Source of the DNA: Candidatus Aalborgicola danicus | Lineage (GTDB): Bacteria; Pseudomonadota; Gammaproteobacteria; Burkholderiales; Burkholderiaceae_C | Direction: 5' to 3' | Assembly (NCBI GenBank): GCA_016703945.1 | Contig: JADJBC010000041.1 | Span: 124,001-188,000, forward strand | DNA length: 64,000 bases | Part shown: positions 43,378 to 53,154 of the stretch, in pieces | Layout: the number at the start of each line of letters is the position of its first letter | Numbering within the stretch: the first letter of the stretch is position 1 | The notes under the pieces: model-generated | What the model saw: only the letters and a program-made list of their open reading frames with translations | The model's database searches: none | What the model was told of the DNA's origin: nothing | Translations under genes and position numbers: made by a program

Positions 43378-45107
43378 ACGATATTCGCCGCACCATTTTG
43401 TGGGTGATTTTTGGCTTCTCCATGGTTCTGTTGTGGGATCAGTGGCAGATACACAACGGTAAGAAAGCGACTTTTTTCCCAGCTCCGGCTCAGCAGGTTG
43501 CAGTTGCCACCAATGGTACGACCGGTTCTGTTCCAAGTGTGAATTCAGCGGGTGTGCCCAGCAGCGCGGGGTCGGCGCCCCTTGTGTCCGTAGCGCCTGC
43601 TACCACCGGGTCGGCGTTGGTGAACCCGTCCGTGCCCAAAGAACGTTTTGAGGTTACCACCGATGTGTTGAAACTGACCTTTGAGTCCGAAGGTGGTTCT
43701 TTGGTTCGTACCGAGTTTCTTAAGCACACCGACATGAGCGACAAGAGCAAGAATTTTGTACTGCTCGATGACAACAAGGAGCGTGTTTATTTGGCGCAGT
43801 CCGGCGTGATCGGTGGCGGCGCTGCTGGCAGCCTTCCGACCCACAAGACCCCCATGACCATGAGTGGCGCTCGAACGCTCAAAGACGGCGATGACGAATT
43901 GGTAGTCAAGTTCACTTCGGGAGAGGTGGGCGGCATCAAGTTGGTCAAGACCTACACCCTGCGCCGCGGTGCTTACGATATGGCGGTCAAACACGAACTG
44001 ACCAATGTGTCCAATGCGCCGCTGTCACCGCAGCTCTATCTGCAACTGGTTCGCGACGGCAGCAAACCGCCAGGCGAGTCGTCTTTCTATTCCACTTTCA
44101 CCGGACCAGCGGTTTATACGACGGCCAAAAAATACCAAAAGGTGGAGTTCGACGAGATCAAGAAAAAGAAGGCCGACTACGAAAAGCAGGCAACGGATGG
44201 TTATGTGGCGATGGTCCAGCATTACTTCGCCAGCGCGTGGATGCTGCCCGATGGTATGGCGCGCACGATTTCTGTCGATGGTGTGGACATTGGCTCCTCA
44301 GTTGCCGATTGCTGTTACCGTGCCACGATGATCACGGCCCCCGAGACAATTGCCCCGGACACCACCAAAGTTATCGAGACCAAGTTTTTTGCCGGCCCAC
44401 AACAGGAAACTACGCTGGAAAAACTGGCACCTGGCCTGGAATTGGTTAAGGACTACGGTTGGCTTACCATTTTGGCCAAACCCCTTTATTGGCTGCTCGA
44501 CAAGTTGCACGGCTTCATCCTGAATTGGGGGTGGTCCATCGTCGCCCTGGTGGTATTGCTGAAGATCGCCTTCTACTGGCTCAATGCCAAAGCGTATGCA
44601 AGCATGGCCAAGATGAAGGCGGTAAACCCCAAGATCATGGAGATGCGCGAGCGCCTGAAGGACAACCCGCAACAGATGCAGCAGGAGATGATGCGGATTT
44701 ACCGTGAGGAGAAAGTCAACCCCATGGGAGGCTGCTTCCCCATCATGGTCCAAATTCCCGTATTCATTGCGCTTTACTGGGTTCTGTTGTCCAGCGTGGA
44801 GATGCGCAACGCGCCGTGGATTCTGTGGATCAAGGATTTGTCGTCGCCTGATCCCTACTACATCCTGCCCCTGGTCATGACGTTGACGACTTTGCTGCAA
44901 ACCGCGTTGAACCCCACGCCGCCGGACCCGATGCAAGCCAAGATGATGTGGTTTATGCCACTGATCTTCAGCGTGATGTTCTTCTTCTTCCCGGCCGGTC
45001 TGGTGTTGTATTGGATTACCAACAACATATTGTCCATTGCCCAGCAGTGGATCATCAATACCCGTATGGGTGTGCCGCCGCAGTTTAATCTGCCGAAGTT
45101 CAAGTAA
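43374..45107 (+). CDS. yidC: Membrane protein insertase YidC
   Basis: 577 residues. An N-terminal helix, a long periplasmic domain, then five helices with the conserved KMKAVNPKIMEMRERLKDNPQQMQQEMM loop (hydrophilic groove region) and PMGGCFPIMVQIPVFIALYWVLL. YidC inserts inner-membrane proteins alone or with Sec. Confidence 0.98.
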   Translation: MNDIRRTILWVIFGFSMVLLWDQWQIHNGKKATFFPAPAQQVAVATNGTTGSVPSVNSAGVPSSAGSAPLVSVAPATTGSALVNPSVPKERFEVTTDVLKLTFESEGGSLVRTEFLKHTDMSDKSKNFVLLDDNKERVYLAQSGVIGGGAAGSLPTHKTPMTMSGARTLKDGDDELVVKFTSGEVGGIKLVKTYTLRRGAYDMAVKHELTNVSNAPLSPQLYLQLVRDGSKPPGESSFYSTFTGPAVYTTAKKYQKVEFDEIKKKKADYEKQATDGYVAMVQHYFASAWMLPDGMARTISVDGVDIGSSVADCCYRATMITAPETIAPDTTKVIETKFFAGPQQETTLEKLAPGLELVKDYGWLTILAKPLYWLLDKLHGFILNWGWSIVALVVLLKIAFYWLNAKAYASMAKMKAVNPKIMEMRERLKDNPQQMQQEMMRIYREEKVNPMGGCFPIMVQIPVFIALYWVLLSSVEMRNAPWILWIKDLSSPDPYYILPLVMTLTTLLQTALNPTPPDPMQAKMMWFMPLIFSVMFFFFPAGLVLYWITNNILSIAQQWIINTRMGVPPQFNLPKFK

Positions 45108-45123
45108 CCCCAGAGTTTGGTAA

Positions 45124-45205
45124 CCCCCTGAAGCGCCTGCGGAGCCTCCCCCCAGGGGGCGATGCCAGTGGCCCGGCAGAGCCGGTTCCACGGTATCCCT
45201 GGCAA
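45124..45205. repeat. Intergenic hairpin repeat between yidC and mnmE
   Basis: CCCCCTG (45124-45130) pairs with CAGGGGG (45153-45159), followed by GGCCCGGCAGAGCCGGTTCC. I recall this kind of element as common in Comamonadaceae intergenic DNA. It may terminate the rpmH-yidC transcript. Confidence 0.6.
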
Positions 45206-45228
45206 GACAACCCTTTCCTCCGTCTCTT

Positions 45229-46635
45229 ATGCTTGCTCGGCACCACGATCCCATCGTCGCCATTGCCACGGCCCCGGGGCGTGGGGCGGTCGGGATTGTG
45301 CGCGTTAGCGGCAAAAGCTTAGGGCCGTGGGTGGAACACCTGTTGGGTCGCAGTCTGCGTCCCCGTGAGGCGACCTACCTGCCGTTCAACGACGGGAACG
45401 GGGTGGCGATTGACCAGGGCTTGGCTTTGTTTTTTCCGGGGCCGCATTCGTTTACCGGTGAAGACGTTTTGGAGTTGCAAGCCCACGGTGGTCCGGTGGT
45501 GCTGCAATTGCTGCTGGCGCGGGCGTTGGAAGCGGGATCCGAGAGTCAAGGAGCCGATGGACAAGCGTGGTTGCCTAGCCTGCGATTGGCGCAGCCGGGT
45601 GAGTTTTCTGAGCGGGCGTTCTTGAATGACAAAATTGATTTGGCCCAGGCCGAGGCGATTGCCGATTTGATAGATGCCAGCACCGAGGCAGCTGCGCGCA
45701 GTGCGGCGCAGTCCTTGTCCGGCGCTTTTTCGCGAGAAATCCATTCTTTGCGTGACACCTTGGTTCATTTGCGGATGTTGGTAGAGGCGACGCTGGACTT
45801 CCCTGAGGAGGAAATCGATTTTCTCGAACGGTCCGATGCCAAGGGGCAATTGTTGCGTTTGCAACAAGCGTTGCAGCGCGTGGTGCAACGCGCCTTTCAG
45901 GGTGCGTTGTTGCGCGAGGGCATCACAGTGGTGATTGCGGGACAACCCAATGCGGGTAAGTCATCTTTGCTCAACGCCTTGGCGGGTGCCGAGTTGGCTA
46001 TCGTGACGCCGATCGCAGGTACGACACGCGACAAAGTACAGCAGACCATTCAGATAGCAGGTGTACCTATCCATGTGGTCGACACGGCTGGCCTGCGACC
46101 CAGCGATGATGATGTCGAGAAGCTGGGTATTGCGCGCACCTGGGAGGCGATTAGCAATGCCGATGCAGTGCTGTTTTTGCATGACTTGACACGTGTGTAT
46201 GCTATTGAATATATAGCTGCTGACGCAGCAATCACGAGGGCTATAGCCGAAAAACTCTCAGAACATGTGCCGGTGATCGATGTTTGGAACAAGGCCGACG
46301 CGATGTCTGGCGTGTTACCAGAGTCAGGCATTGTCATTTCCGCTAAAACCGGTGCTGGTCTGGAGCATTTGCGCCAAAAGTTGCTGGAAGCTGCCGGCTG
46401 GCAGGCTCAGACTGGCGGTGTGTTTATTGCGCGGGAGCGGCATTTACAGGCTCTGCAGCGGGTGACTTTGCACTTGGAGGCTGCGACGCAACACCTAGCC
46501 ACGGACAACCAGGCCTTGGACTTGCTCGCTGAAGAATTGCGTTTAGGCCAGACTGCGCTGAATCAAATCACTGGAGACTTCACCTCCGATGACTTGCTGG
46601 GCGTGATTTTCTCGAAATTTTGTATTGGCAAGTAG
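45229..46635 (+). CDS. mnmE: tRNA modification GTPase MnmE, with a repeat inserted
   Basis: 468 residues. N-terminal formyl-THF-binding domain (PIVAIATAPGRGAVGIVRVSG), G domain with P-loop GQPNAGKSSLLNAL, DTAGLR (G3), NKAD (G4), and the C-terminal FSKFCIGK with its conserved Cys. With MnmG it makes the cmnm5U34 wobble modification. Between G3 and G4 lies repeat copy 8 (46200-46243), read as AIEYIAADAAITRA. This loop is variable in the family, so the enzyme probably works. Confidence 0.97.
   Translation: MLARHHDPIVAIATAPGRGAVGIVRVSGKSLGPWVEHLLGRSLRPREATYLPFNDGNGVAIDQGLALFFPGPHSFTGEDVLELQAHGGPVVLQLLLARALEAGSESQGADGQAWLPSLRLAQPGEFSERAFLNDKIDLAQAEAIADLIDASTEAAARSAAQSLSGAFSREIHSLRDTLVHLRMLVEATLDFPEEEIDFLERSDAKGQLLRLQQALQRVVQRAFQGALLREGITVVIAGQPNAGKSSLLNALAGAELAIVTPIAGTTRDKVQQTIQIAGVPIHVVDTAGLRPSDDDVEKLGIARTWEAISNADAVLFLHDLTRVYAIEYIAADAAITRAIAEKLSEHVPVIDVWNKADAMSGVLPESGIVISAKTGAGLEHLRQKLLEAAGWQAQTGGVFIARERHLQALQRVTLHLEAATQHLATDNQALDLLAEELRLGQTALNQITGDFTSDDLLGVIFSKFCIGK
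46200..46243 (+). repeat. 44-base dispersed repeat, copy 8, inside mnmE
   Basis: TGCTATTGAATATATAGC at the left and ATCACGAGGGCTA at the right, 44 bases, same orientation as the others. It keeps the mnmE frame open. Confidence 0.88.
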
Positions 46636-46678
46636 CTGGAATACACTGTTTGAGTTGTCGTACTCGGAAAATCAAAAG

Positions 46679-47410
46679 ATGTCGCTCCTCAACTGGTTCT
46701 CCAAAAAGCCCTCTGCGCAGCTACCCGCGCCCATTGAAAGCTCGGGTCTCGGTCATGTTGATGCAACCGTACCGTTCAATTCTTCTGGGAAAGGGCGTCC
46801 TCGCACGACCATCGCGCCGCCCGGCAGTGCAGCGAATCGCAAGAGCGAGCGTTTGGAGCGCCGGGAAATGCTGTATTCCGTCGTACGCGAAGCCATGATC
46901 AAGGCGGGAGTGTTGTCCTCCAGCTACAAGTTCAAGGTGCTGTCTCTGGATTCGCGTGGCCGCCAGTACTTGATCATGATGGATTTGGCACGCCAGTATG
47001 CTGGTGAAACTTCCCGTTTGGCCGAAATCGAGGGGTTGATCGCGCAGCATGCAAAACACCGGCACGACATTTTGGTAACGGCCGTCTATTGGCGTGTTAA
47101 CGAACATGTCACGGCAGGTCTTAGCCGCAATGCACCGGTTTCAGCTCCAGCGCCCTTGGTGAGCAAGTCGATGGAGGTCAAATCACCAGCGATGGCACCC
47201 AAGACCGGTTACGAGCCACTGCATCCTGATGAGGTCGCTGCGTTCAAGCAAGCTTTGGCATCGGTACCTTCGGGCGCTACGCTATCCGCGCCAGGAGAAA
47301 TAGTGCGGTCCGGGCGCCGCAACCCCGCCCCACAACCCAGCTTCGAAGATACGGAATTGGATGATCGGCCATCCCCATTGAGTGGCACGCAATACGGGGA
47401 TTTCAATTAA
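46679..47410 (+). CDS. Conserved hypothetical protein downstream of mnmE
   Basis: 243 residues. N- and C-thirds are low-complexity and Pro/Ser-rich; the central part (RREMLYSVVREAMIKAGVLSSSYKFKVLSLDSRGRQYLIMMDL) looks folded. I recognise no named domain, but the central block is typical of a conserved Burkholderiales protein. No signal peptide or membrane helix. It starts 43 bases after mnmE, in the same direction. Confidence 0.7.
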   Translation: MSLLNWFSKKPSAQLPAPIESSGLGHVDATVPFNSSGKGRPRTTIAPPGSAANRKSERLERREMLYSVVREAMIKAGVLSSSYKFKVLSLDSRGRQYLIMMDLARQYAGETSRLAEIEGLIAQHAKHRHDILVTAVYWRVNEHVTAGLSRNAPVSAPAPLVSKSMEVKSPAMAPKTGYEPLHPDEVAAFKQALASVPSGATLSAPGEIVRSGRRNPAPQPSFEDTELDDRPSPLSGTQYGDFN

Positions 47411-47444
47411 AGACAGCTGACAGGTCTTGTGGTTGTGGGCGTCT

Positions 47445-47999
47445 TCAATGACCGCTGAAATCCACCAGGGTAAAGAGCGGCAGGCCGGACTCCCGTAATT
47501 TTTGGGAACCACCGAGTTCAGGCAAGTCAACAATCGCTGCACCTTCCATGACGTGGGCGCCCAGTCTTTCCAACAGCCTTCGCCCAGCCATCATGGTGCC
47601 GCCCGTGGCTATCAGATCGTCGATCAGCAGGACCCGGTCGCCTGCCTTAACGGCGTCGGTGTGCAGCTCGACGGTTGCGCTACCGTATTCGAGTTCATAG
47701 GTCTCTTCCACCGTGGTAAAGGGTAATTTTCCCTTCTTGCGGATCGGCACAAAACCAACATTGAGTTCGTAGGCCACCACAGCGCCCAGAATGAAGCCCC
47801 GTGCGTCCAGCCCGGCCACGATATCCGGGCGCATGCCTGCATCCATGTAGCGGTGGACAAACGCATCAATCAGGACGCGGAAAACCCTGGCGTTTTGAAG
47901 CAGGGGGGTGATGTCGCGGAACTGCACACCGGGGGTGGGCCAATCCGGTACGGTACGAATGTTGTCGCGAAGGTACTGGTTGACACTGGTGTTTTGCAT
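47445..47999 (-). CDS. apt: Adenine phosphoribosyltransferase
   Basis: 184 residues. Typical PDWPTPGVQFRDITPLL, GLDARGFILGAVVAYELNVGFVPIRKKGKLP and the PRPP loop VLLIDDLIATGGTM. The enzyme salvages adenine to AMP in the cytoplasm. The start MQNTSVNQYLR was chosen over longer frames because the conserved part begins shortly after. Confidence 0.97.
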   Translation of the reverse strand: MQNTSVNQYLRDNIRTVPDWPTPGVQFRDITPLLQNARVFRVLIDAFVHRYMDAGMRPDIVAGLDARGFILGAVVAYELNVGFVPIRKKGKLPFTTVEETYELEYGSATVELHTDAVKAGDRVLLIDDLIATGGTMMAGRRLLERLGAHVMEGAAIVDLPELGGSQKLRESGLPLFTLVDFSGH

Positions 48000-48072
48000 G
48001 GTTGAGACGGCGCGTAGGGTTCGTGGGTCGACAGCAGGTTGCATTGTGCCCGTGTCGGCGCGGCCGCAGGCA

Positions 48073-50058
48073 CTAGGCTTTGAGCAATTTTTGCTCTGCC
48101 ACAGCCAGCATCTCGGCTTTTCCCGACAACACAAGGGTGTCGCCGGGACTGAGTACCGTGGCGCCCGTGACGGCTGCAGACTTGCCGTCGGCGTGGCGCA
48201 AGCTGACAATGTGCACGTCGAGGGTGTGAAAGGCAAAAGAGTCAATGGTACGGCCCGCCACCTTGGCTCCCAAGGGCAAGGTCAACGTGGTGAGGCGTTC
48301 GTACTGCAGCTCATCCACGGAGTCATCATCCGATCCTCGGAAAAACCCCCGCAGAAGGTTGTAGCGGGCGTCTCGTTGGTCTTGAACGATGCGAATGACG
48401 CGGCGCATGGGAACACCGACGAGTGCCAGGGCGTGGCTGGCCAACATGAGTGATCCCTCGATGGTCTCTGGCACCACTTCGGTAGCACCGGCAGCACGCA
48501 AGACATCGAGGCTGAGGTCATCCTGGGTGCGGACAATGACCGGGACTTGTGGGGCGTGGGCGCGCGTGTGGCTCAATACGCGCAGAGCGCCAGCGACGTC
48601 GAGGTATGTAATGACCACAGCACTGGCGCGTGCCAGGCCCGATGCAATGAGGGCCTGAAGGCGCGCGGCATCTCCGAACACCACAGAATCGCCGGCCGCG
48701 GCTGCCTGGCGGACGCGGTCTGGGTCCAGGTCCAGTGCCATATAAGGTATGCCTTGGCTTTCCAGCATCTTTGCCAGATTTTGACCACAACGGCCATAAC
48801 CACAGATGATGACGTGGCGGTTGGCGTTAATGGACTTGCGCGCAATGGTGGTCATCTGCAGTGACTGCAACAGCCACTCACTGGCGACCAGTTTCATGAC
48901 GATGCGGTTGCTGTACATCACGATAAACGGTGTGGCGAGCATCGACAACACCATGCTGGCCAGAATCGGGTTCAACAGGGCCGGTGGTACCAGGGAGCTC
49001 TTTTGCGCCAGAGTCAACAGGACAAAGCCGAACTCGCCGGCTTGGGCCAGATACAACCCCGTGCGCAGCGATACGCCTGAACTGGCACCCAGTCCCTTGG
49101 AAAGGCCTGTGACAAGTGCTGCCTTGAATAACGTGGGCACAATCAGCAGCAGCAGCACCAGTGGCCAGCGTTCCAGAACCAGGCGCCAATCGAGCAGCAT
49201 GCCGATGCTGATGAAGAACAGCCCCAGCAACACATCATGAAAGGGACGGATGTCGGTTTCCACCTGGTGTTTGAATTCGGTTTCTGAAATCAGCATTCCG
49301 GCGATAAATGCCCCCAGGGCGAGACTGAGCCCCGCCAACTCAGTCAGCCAGGCGAGACCCAGTGTGATGAAGAGCAGGTTGAGAACGAACAGTTCTTCAC
49401 TCTTGCGACGGGCGACAACTGTGAGCCAGCGGCGCATGACGTGTTGTCCGCCAACCAACAAAACGGAAATGAGCGCGATGGCTTTGACGGCGGCGAGGAC
49501 CAACGCACCTGCTAGCTGTTCCGCAGACGCTCCGAGGGCCGGAATCAGGATGAGCAATGGCACCACAGCGAGGTCTTGAAACAGCAGGATACCCATCACC
49601 CGTTTGCCGTGCTCGGATTCGCGCTCCAACCGCTCCACCAACAGTTTGCCAACGATGGCTGTGCTGCTCATCGCAAGCGCGCAGGACAAGGCCAGCGCGG
49701 CTTGCCAGGTCATCGACCAGATGTTGGGCAAAAGTAGGGACAGCGCGATGGTCGCCATGGTTGCAATCAAAATGGTCATTGCAACTTGCAACAGGCCCAG
49801 ACCGAATACATGCTGTCGCATGGCGCGCAGTTTTTGAAGGTTGAATTCCAGTCCGATGACGAACATCAAAAACACCACACCAAACTCCCCCAGATGACGC
49901 ACACCATCGGCGTTTTGCGAGAGCGCCATCGCATTGGGGCCGATGACCACACCAACGGCGAGGTAACCCAGCATGGGAGGAAGTTGGAAATAGCGACACG
50001 CCACCACGCCGATCACTGCGGCAAGGAGGTAGAGGAGGGTGATTTCCAGTCCTGTCAT
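48073..50058 (-). CDS. CPA2 family cation:proton antiporter with TrkA domains (KefB/YbaL-like)
   Basis: 661 residues. About 12 membrane helices in the first about 380 residues (Na+/H+ exchanger fold), then a TrkA-N nucleotide-binding domain (VIICGYGRCGQNLAKMLESQG, about residue 410) and a C-terminal TrkA-C domain. Such systems exchange K+ for H+ at the inner membrane. No Kef ancillary (oxidoreductase) gene is adjacent. Divergent from kdsD. Confidence 0.93.
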   Translation of the reverse strand: MTGLEITLLYLLAAVIGVVACRYFQLPPMLGYLAVGVVIGPNAMALSQNADGVRHLGEFGVVFLMFVIGLEFNLQKLRAMRQHVFGLGLLQVAMTILIATMATIALSLLLPNIWSMTWQAALALSCALAMSSTAIVGKLLVERLERESEHGKRVMGILLFQDLAVVPLLILIPALGASAEQLAGALVLAAVKAIALISVLLVGGQHVMRRWLTVVARRKSEELFVLNLLFITLGLAWLTELAGLSLALGAFIAGMLISETEFKHQVETDIRPFHDVLLGLFFISIGMLLDWRLVLERWPLVLLLLIVPTLFKAALVTGLSKGLGASSGVSLRTGLYLAQAGEFGFVLLTLAQKSSLVPPALLNPILASMVLSMLATPFIVMYSNRIVMKLVASEWLLQSLQMTTIARKSINANRHVIICGYGRCGQNLAKMLESQGIPYMALDLDPDRVRQAAAAGDSVVFGDAARLQALIASGLARASAVVITYLDVAGALRVLSHTRAHAPQVPVIVRTQDDLSLDVLRAAGATEVVPETIEGSLMLASHALALVGVPMRRVIRIVQDQRDARYNLLRGFFRGSDDDSVDELQYERLTTLTLPLGAKVAGRTIDSFAFHTLDVHIVSLRHADGKSAAVTGATVLSPGDTLVLSGKAEMLAVAEQKLLKA

Positions 50059-50102
50059 GGCACCATACTAGCAAGAGTCTGTGGGGTCTATAAAATGTCT
50101 GC

Positions 50103-51104
50103 ATGTCCACACTCCTAGTCCAGCAATCGGTATCCAAAGCTGAAAGAGCGATTGTGTTGGCCCGTGAAACTTTTGACATCGAGGCAGCAGCAGTCCTCGG
50201 CCTCAAGCAACGGGTCGGTCCGTCTTTTGCACGGACGGTTGAACTGGTCCTTGCCACGCGCGGACGGGTGGTAGTGATGGGCATGGGTAAGAGTGGTCAC
50301 ATTGGGCGCAAGATTGCTGCAACGCTGGCGTCGACCGGCACGCCTGCGATGTTTGTACATCCCGCCGAAGCGAGCCATGGTGACCTTGGCATGATTACCG
50401 CAATAGACTTGGTCTTGGTGATTTCCTATCGTGGTGAGTCTGACGAGATTGCTGTCATTTTGCCCGCCCTTAAACGATTGGGCGCTCCCATCGTGGCCAT
50501 GACAGGCAGCCCGGATTCGACGCTGGCCTTGCACGCGGATGTCTGGCTCGATACGGGGGTTGACAAAGAGGCGTGCCCGTTGAACCTCGCGCCGACGGCA
50601 AGTACCACAGCGCAGTTGGCGTTGGGGGATGCGCTGGCCGTGGCGTTGCTGGACGCCCGCGGTTTTAAAGCCGAGGACTTTGCCCGCTCCCATCCAGGGG
50701 GTGCCTTGGGGCGCAAGCTGTTAACCCATGTCAGCGATGTGATGCGTACCGGCTCGGATATTCCGCGGGTGTTGCCCGACGTGATTTTCAGCGACATGAT
50801 GCGTGAGATGAGTGCCAAGGGCCTGGGTGTTGCTGCGGTCGTGGATGCCAATAATTTTGTGCTCGGGATTTTTACTGACGGTGACCTACGGCGTCTGGTG
50901 GAGCAGGGTGTCGATTTGCGGGCCACGACGGCCCAAGACGTGATGCACCGCTCGCCACATTCCATTGGCGCTCAGGCGCTTGCGGTCGATGCTGCGGAGA
51001 TCATGGAAGCCAAGCGGATTACGTTCCTGCTCGTTGTTGATGAAGCAGGGCATTTATGCGGGGCACTCAACAGCAACGACCTGATGCGTGCCAAGGTCAT
51101 TTGA
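50103..51104 (+). CDS. kdsD: Arabinose-5-phosphate isomerase (KpsF/GutQ type)
   Basis: 333 residues. SIS domain (VVMGMGKSGHIGRKIAATLASTGTPA, SYRGESDE) followed by two CBS domains. It makes arabinose 5-phosphate from ribulose 5-phosphate, the first step of Kdo synthesis for lipopolysaccharide. The stop overlaps the kdsC start (TGATG). Confidence 0.96.
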   Translation: MSTLLVQQSVSKAERAIVLARETFDIEAAAVLGLKQRVGPSFARTVELVLATRGRVVVMGMGKSGHIGRKIAATLASTGTPAMFVHPAEASHGDLGMITAIDLVLVISYRGESDEIAVILPALKRLGAPIVAMTGSPDSTLALHADVWLDTGVDKEACPLNLAPTASTTAQLALGDALAVALLDARGFKAEDFARSHPGGALGRKLLTHVSDVMRTGSDIPRVLPDVIFSDMMREMSAKGLGVAAVVDANNFVLGIFTDGDLRRLVEQGVDLRATTAQDVMHRSPHSIGAQALAVDAAEIMEAKRITFLLVVDEAGHLCGALNSNDLMRAKVI

Positions 51105-51649
51105 TGGCGCCCGTACTGAACTTTGATCCTGCGTTGTTGTTGCTGGCCCAAGGGGTCAAGGTTGCATTTTTCGACGTCGATGGGGTCTTGACGGACGGTG
51201 GCTTGCTGTTTTCCGAGTCAGGTGAAACACTTAAACGTTTCAACACGCTGGATGGACATGGCCTGAAGTTGTTGCAATTGGTCGGCATTACACCGGTTGT
51301 TATCACGGGGCGGGATTCCAAGGCTTTGCGTGCGCGGCTGCTGGGGTTGGGGATTGAACGTGCATTTTTTGGCACGGAGGACAAGCGCCCTGCTGCTGAA
51401 GAGACGTTGGCCGCTTTGGGTCTCGATTGGAGTGAGGCTGCAGCCATGGGGGATGACTGGCCAGACTTACCCGTGATGCAGCGTTGTGCTGTGTCGTGCG
51501 CGCCAATCAATGCCCATGCTGAGGTTTTGGCGACCGCCAGTTACGTGACCAAAACAAGCGGCGGACATGGAGCGGCACGCGAGTTCTGCGATTTGCTGTT
51601 GGTTGCCAGTGGGCGTTATGTCGACCTTTTGGAAAAGTACACGCAATGA
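51104..51649 (+). CDS. kdsC: Kdo-8-phosphate phosphatase
   Basis: 181 residues of the HAD family with DVDGVLTDG (nucleophile Asp24, acid Asp26), and GDDWPDLPVM near the C-terminus. It dephosphorylates Kdo-8-phosphate. Overlaps kdsD by one base and lptC by four, so the three are one operon. Confidence 0.96.
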   Translation: MAPVLNFDPALLLLAQGVKVAFFDVDGVLTDGGLLFSESGETLKRFNTLDGHGLKLLQLVGITPVVITGRDSKALRARLLGLGIERAFFGTEDKRPAAEETLAALGLDWSEAAAMGDDWPDLPVMQRCAVSCAPINAHAEVLATASYVTKTSGGHGAAREFCDLLLVASGRYVDLLEKYTQ

Positions 51650-52260
51650 AGAGTTTGTTGCGGGATGCATGGGATCGATTCCTGCTTTTGTTTCCGCTGG
51701 TGTCCATGGGTTTGCTGGCGTTGGGGACTTACTGGTTGGTGCGCAGCACGCCACCTTCGACCGGGGCGGTCGCAGCGCGCGCAGTGGTTCATGAGCCTGA
51801 CTACTTCATGAACGAGTTTTCCGTGAAGACCTTTGATGCATCGGGGCGGGTCAAGACAGAAGTGAGCGGGTTCATGGCCCGTCACTATCCTGATACACAA
51901 TGGCTGGAAATTGAAGGGGTGCGTGTGCGCTCTTTTGATGAGCATGGGCGTGTCACGACGGCCACGGCGCAACGGGGCCTAACCAATGAAGATGCTTCTG
52001 AGGTTCAGTTGATGGGTAATGCGGTTGTTGTGCGCCAGGCTGATCTAGGCAGCATGCGTCCGGCATTGCCGCGCGTGGAATACCGAAGTGATTTTTTGCA
52101 TGCCTTTCTGAACACCGAGAGAGTGCAATCGCACAAACCGGTTGAATTGATTCGCGGCAATGACCGTTTCACCGCCGATCGACTGGAGTTTGACAATGTC
52201 GAGCAGATTTTGCAGTTGAGTGGCAGGGTGCGTGGCACGCTCTCGCCGGTTGTGAAGTGA
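51646..52260 (+). CDS. lptC: LPS export system protein LptC
   Basis: 204 residues with one N-terminal membrane helix and a periplasmic beta-jellyroll (YFMNEFSVKTFDASGRVKTEVSGFMARHYPDTQWLEIEGVRV). LptC bridges LptBFG and LptA. The usual next genes lptA and lptB are not found here; an SDR gene follows after 19 bases. Confidence 0.93.
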   Translation: MKSLLRDAWDRFLLLFPLVSMGLLALGTYWLVRSTPPSTGAVAARAVVHEPDYFMNEFSVKTFDASGRVKTEVSGFMARHYPDTQWLEIEGVRVRSFDEHGRVTTATAQRGLTNEDASEVQLMGNAVVVRQADLGSMRPALPRVEYRSDFLHAFLNTERVQSHKPVELIRGNDRFTADRLEFDNVEQILQLSGRVRGTLSPVVK

Positions 52261-52279
52261 CGTCTGTGAAAGTCCTTGC

Positions 52280-53056
52280 ATGTCCAAGTTGATCTTTGTG
52301 ACTGGCGCGTCCAGTGGTATCGGACAGGCGCTCGCTTGGCGCTATTACCAAGACGGTTATGACTTGGCGCTGGTTGCGCGGCGTACGCAGGACATGCAGG
52401 CCTGGGCCACAAAGCAGGGTCTGGCCGAGTCCCGTTACCAGATTTATGGCGCAGATGTGGCTGTGATTGACAGCATCGTGGCCGCTGCACGCTTGTGCCT
52501 TGAGCGTCAGGGAGTACCCGATGTGGTGATTGCCAATGCAGGTGTCAGTATTGGTGTGGATACTGCTGTGCGGGGCGACTTGGACGTCCTGGTCCAAACC
52601 TTCGCGATTAACAATGTCGGACTGGCCGCCACGTTCCATGCCTTTGTGGAGCCCATGGTGCAACGTGGTTCCGGTGCGCTGGTGGGCATTGGCAGTGTGG
52701 CGGGAATACGTGGATTGCCCGGACACGGTGCTTATTGCGCCAGCAAAGCTGCTGTAATCGGCTACTGCGAAAGCCTGCGCGGTGAACTGCGCCATGCCGG
52801 TGTCAAGGTCGTCACGATTTGCCCTGGCTATATTGACACGCCACTTACGCAAAAGAACCGGTACGCCATGCCCTTTTTGATGCAGCCCGAGGTGTTCGCC
52901 GAAAAGGCCTTCAGGGCGATTGGGGCTGGTGCCAGTTACCGCGTGATTCCGTGGCAAATGGGATGGGTAGCCAAGGGCTTGCGCTTGTTACCAAACTGGT
53001 TGTTTGACAAAGTCCTGTCTGGCCGCCCACGCAAGCGGCGCGCCAATGAAGTGTGA
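52280..53056 (+). CDS. Short-chain dehydrogenase/reductase
   Basis: 258 residues. TGASSGIG nucleotide motif at the N-terminus, NNVG/NAGV, catalytic Ser in IGSVAG and YCASK (Tyr-x-x-x-Lys in the form YCASKAA), and PGYIDTPLT. A NAD(P)H-dependent oxidoreductase of unknown substrate; position after lptC suggests but does not prove a link to envelope lipids. Confidence 0.92.
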   Translation: MSKLIFVTGASSGIGQALAWRYYQDGYDLALVARRTQDMQAWATKQGLAESRYQIYGADVAVIDSIVAAARLCLERQGVPDVVIANAGVSIGVDTAVRGDLDVLVQTFAINNVGLAATFHAFVEPMVQRGSGALVGIGSVAGIRGLPGHGAYCASKAAVIGYCESLRGELRHAGVKVVTICPGYIDTPLTQKNRYAMPFLMQPEVFAEKAFRAIGAGASYRVIPWQMGWVAKGLRLLPNWLFDKVLSGRPRKRRANEV

Positions 53057-53105
53057 TAGGCCACCAGTGAAAGCCCTCACCGCTTTGGGTTGAGTGGGAC
53101 AACAA

Positions 53106-53130
53106 AAAAGGACCCGAAGGTCCTTTTTGA
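53106..53130. terminator. Bidirectional terminator between SDR and RNA-binding protein
   Basis: AAAAAA-GGACC-CGAA-GGTCC-TTTTT. The A-run and T-run make it work for both convergent genes. Confidence 0.93.
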
Positions 53131-53154
53131 TTGGGGTTAATCCCCAGTCGGTGC

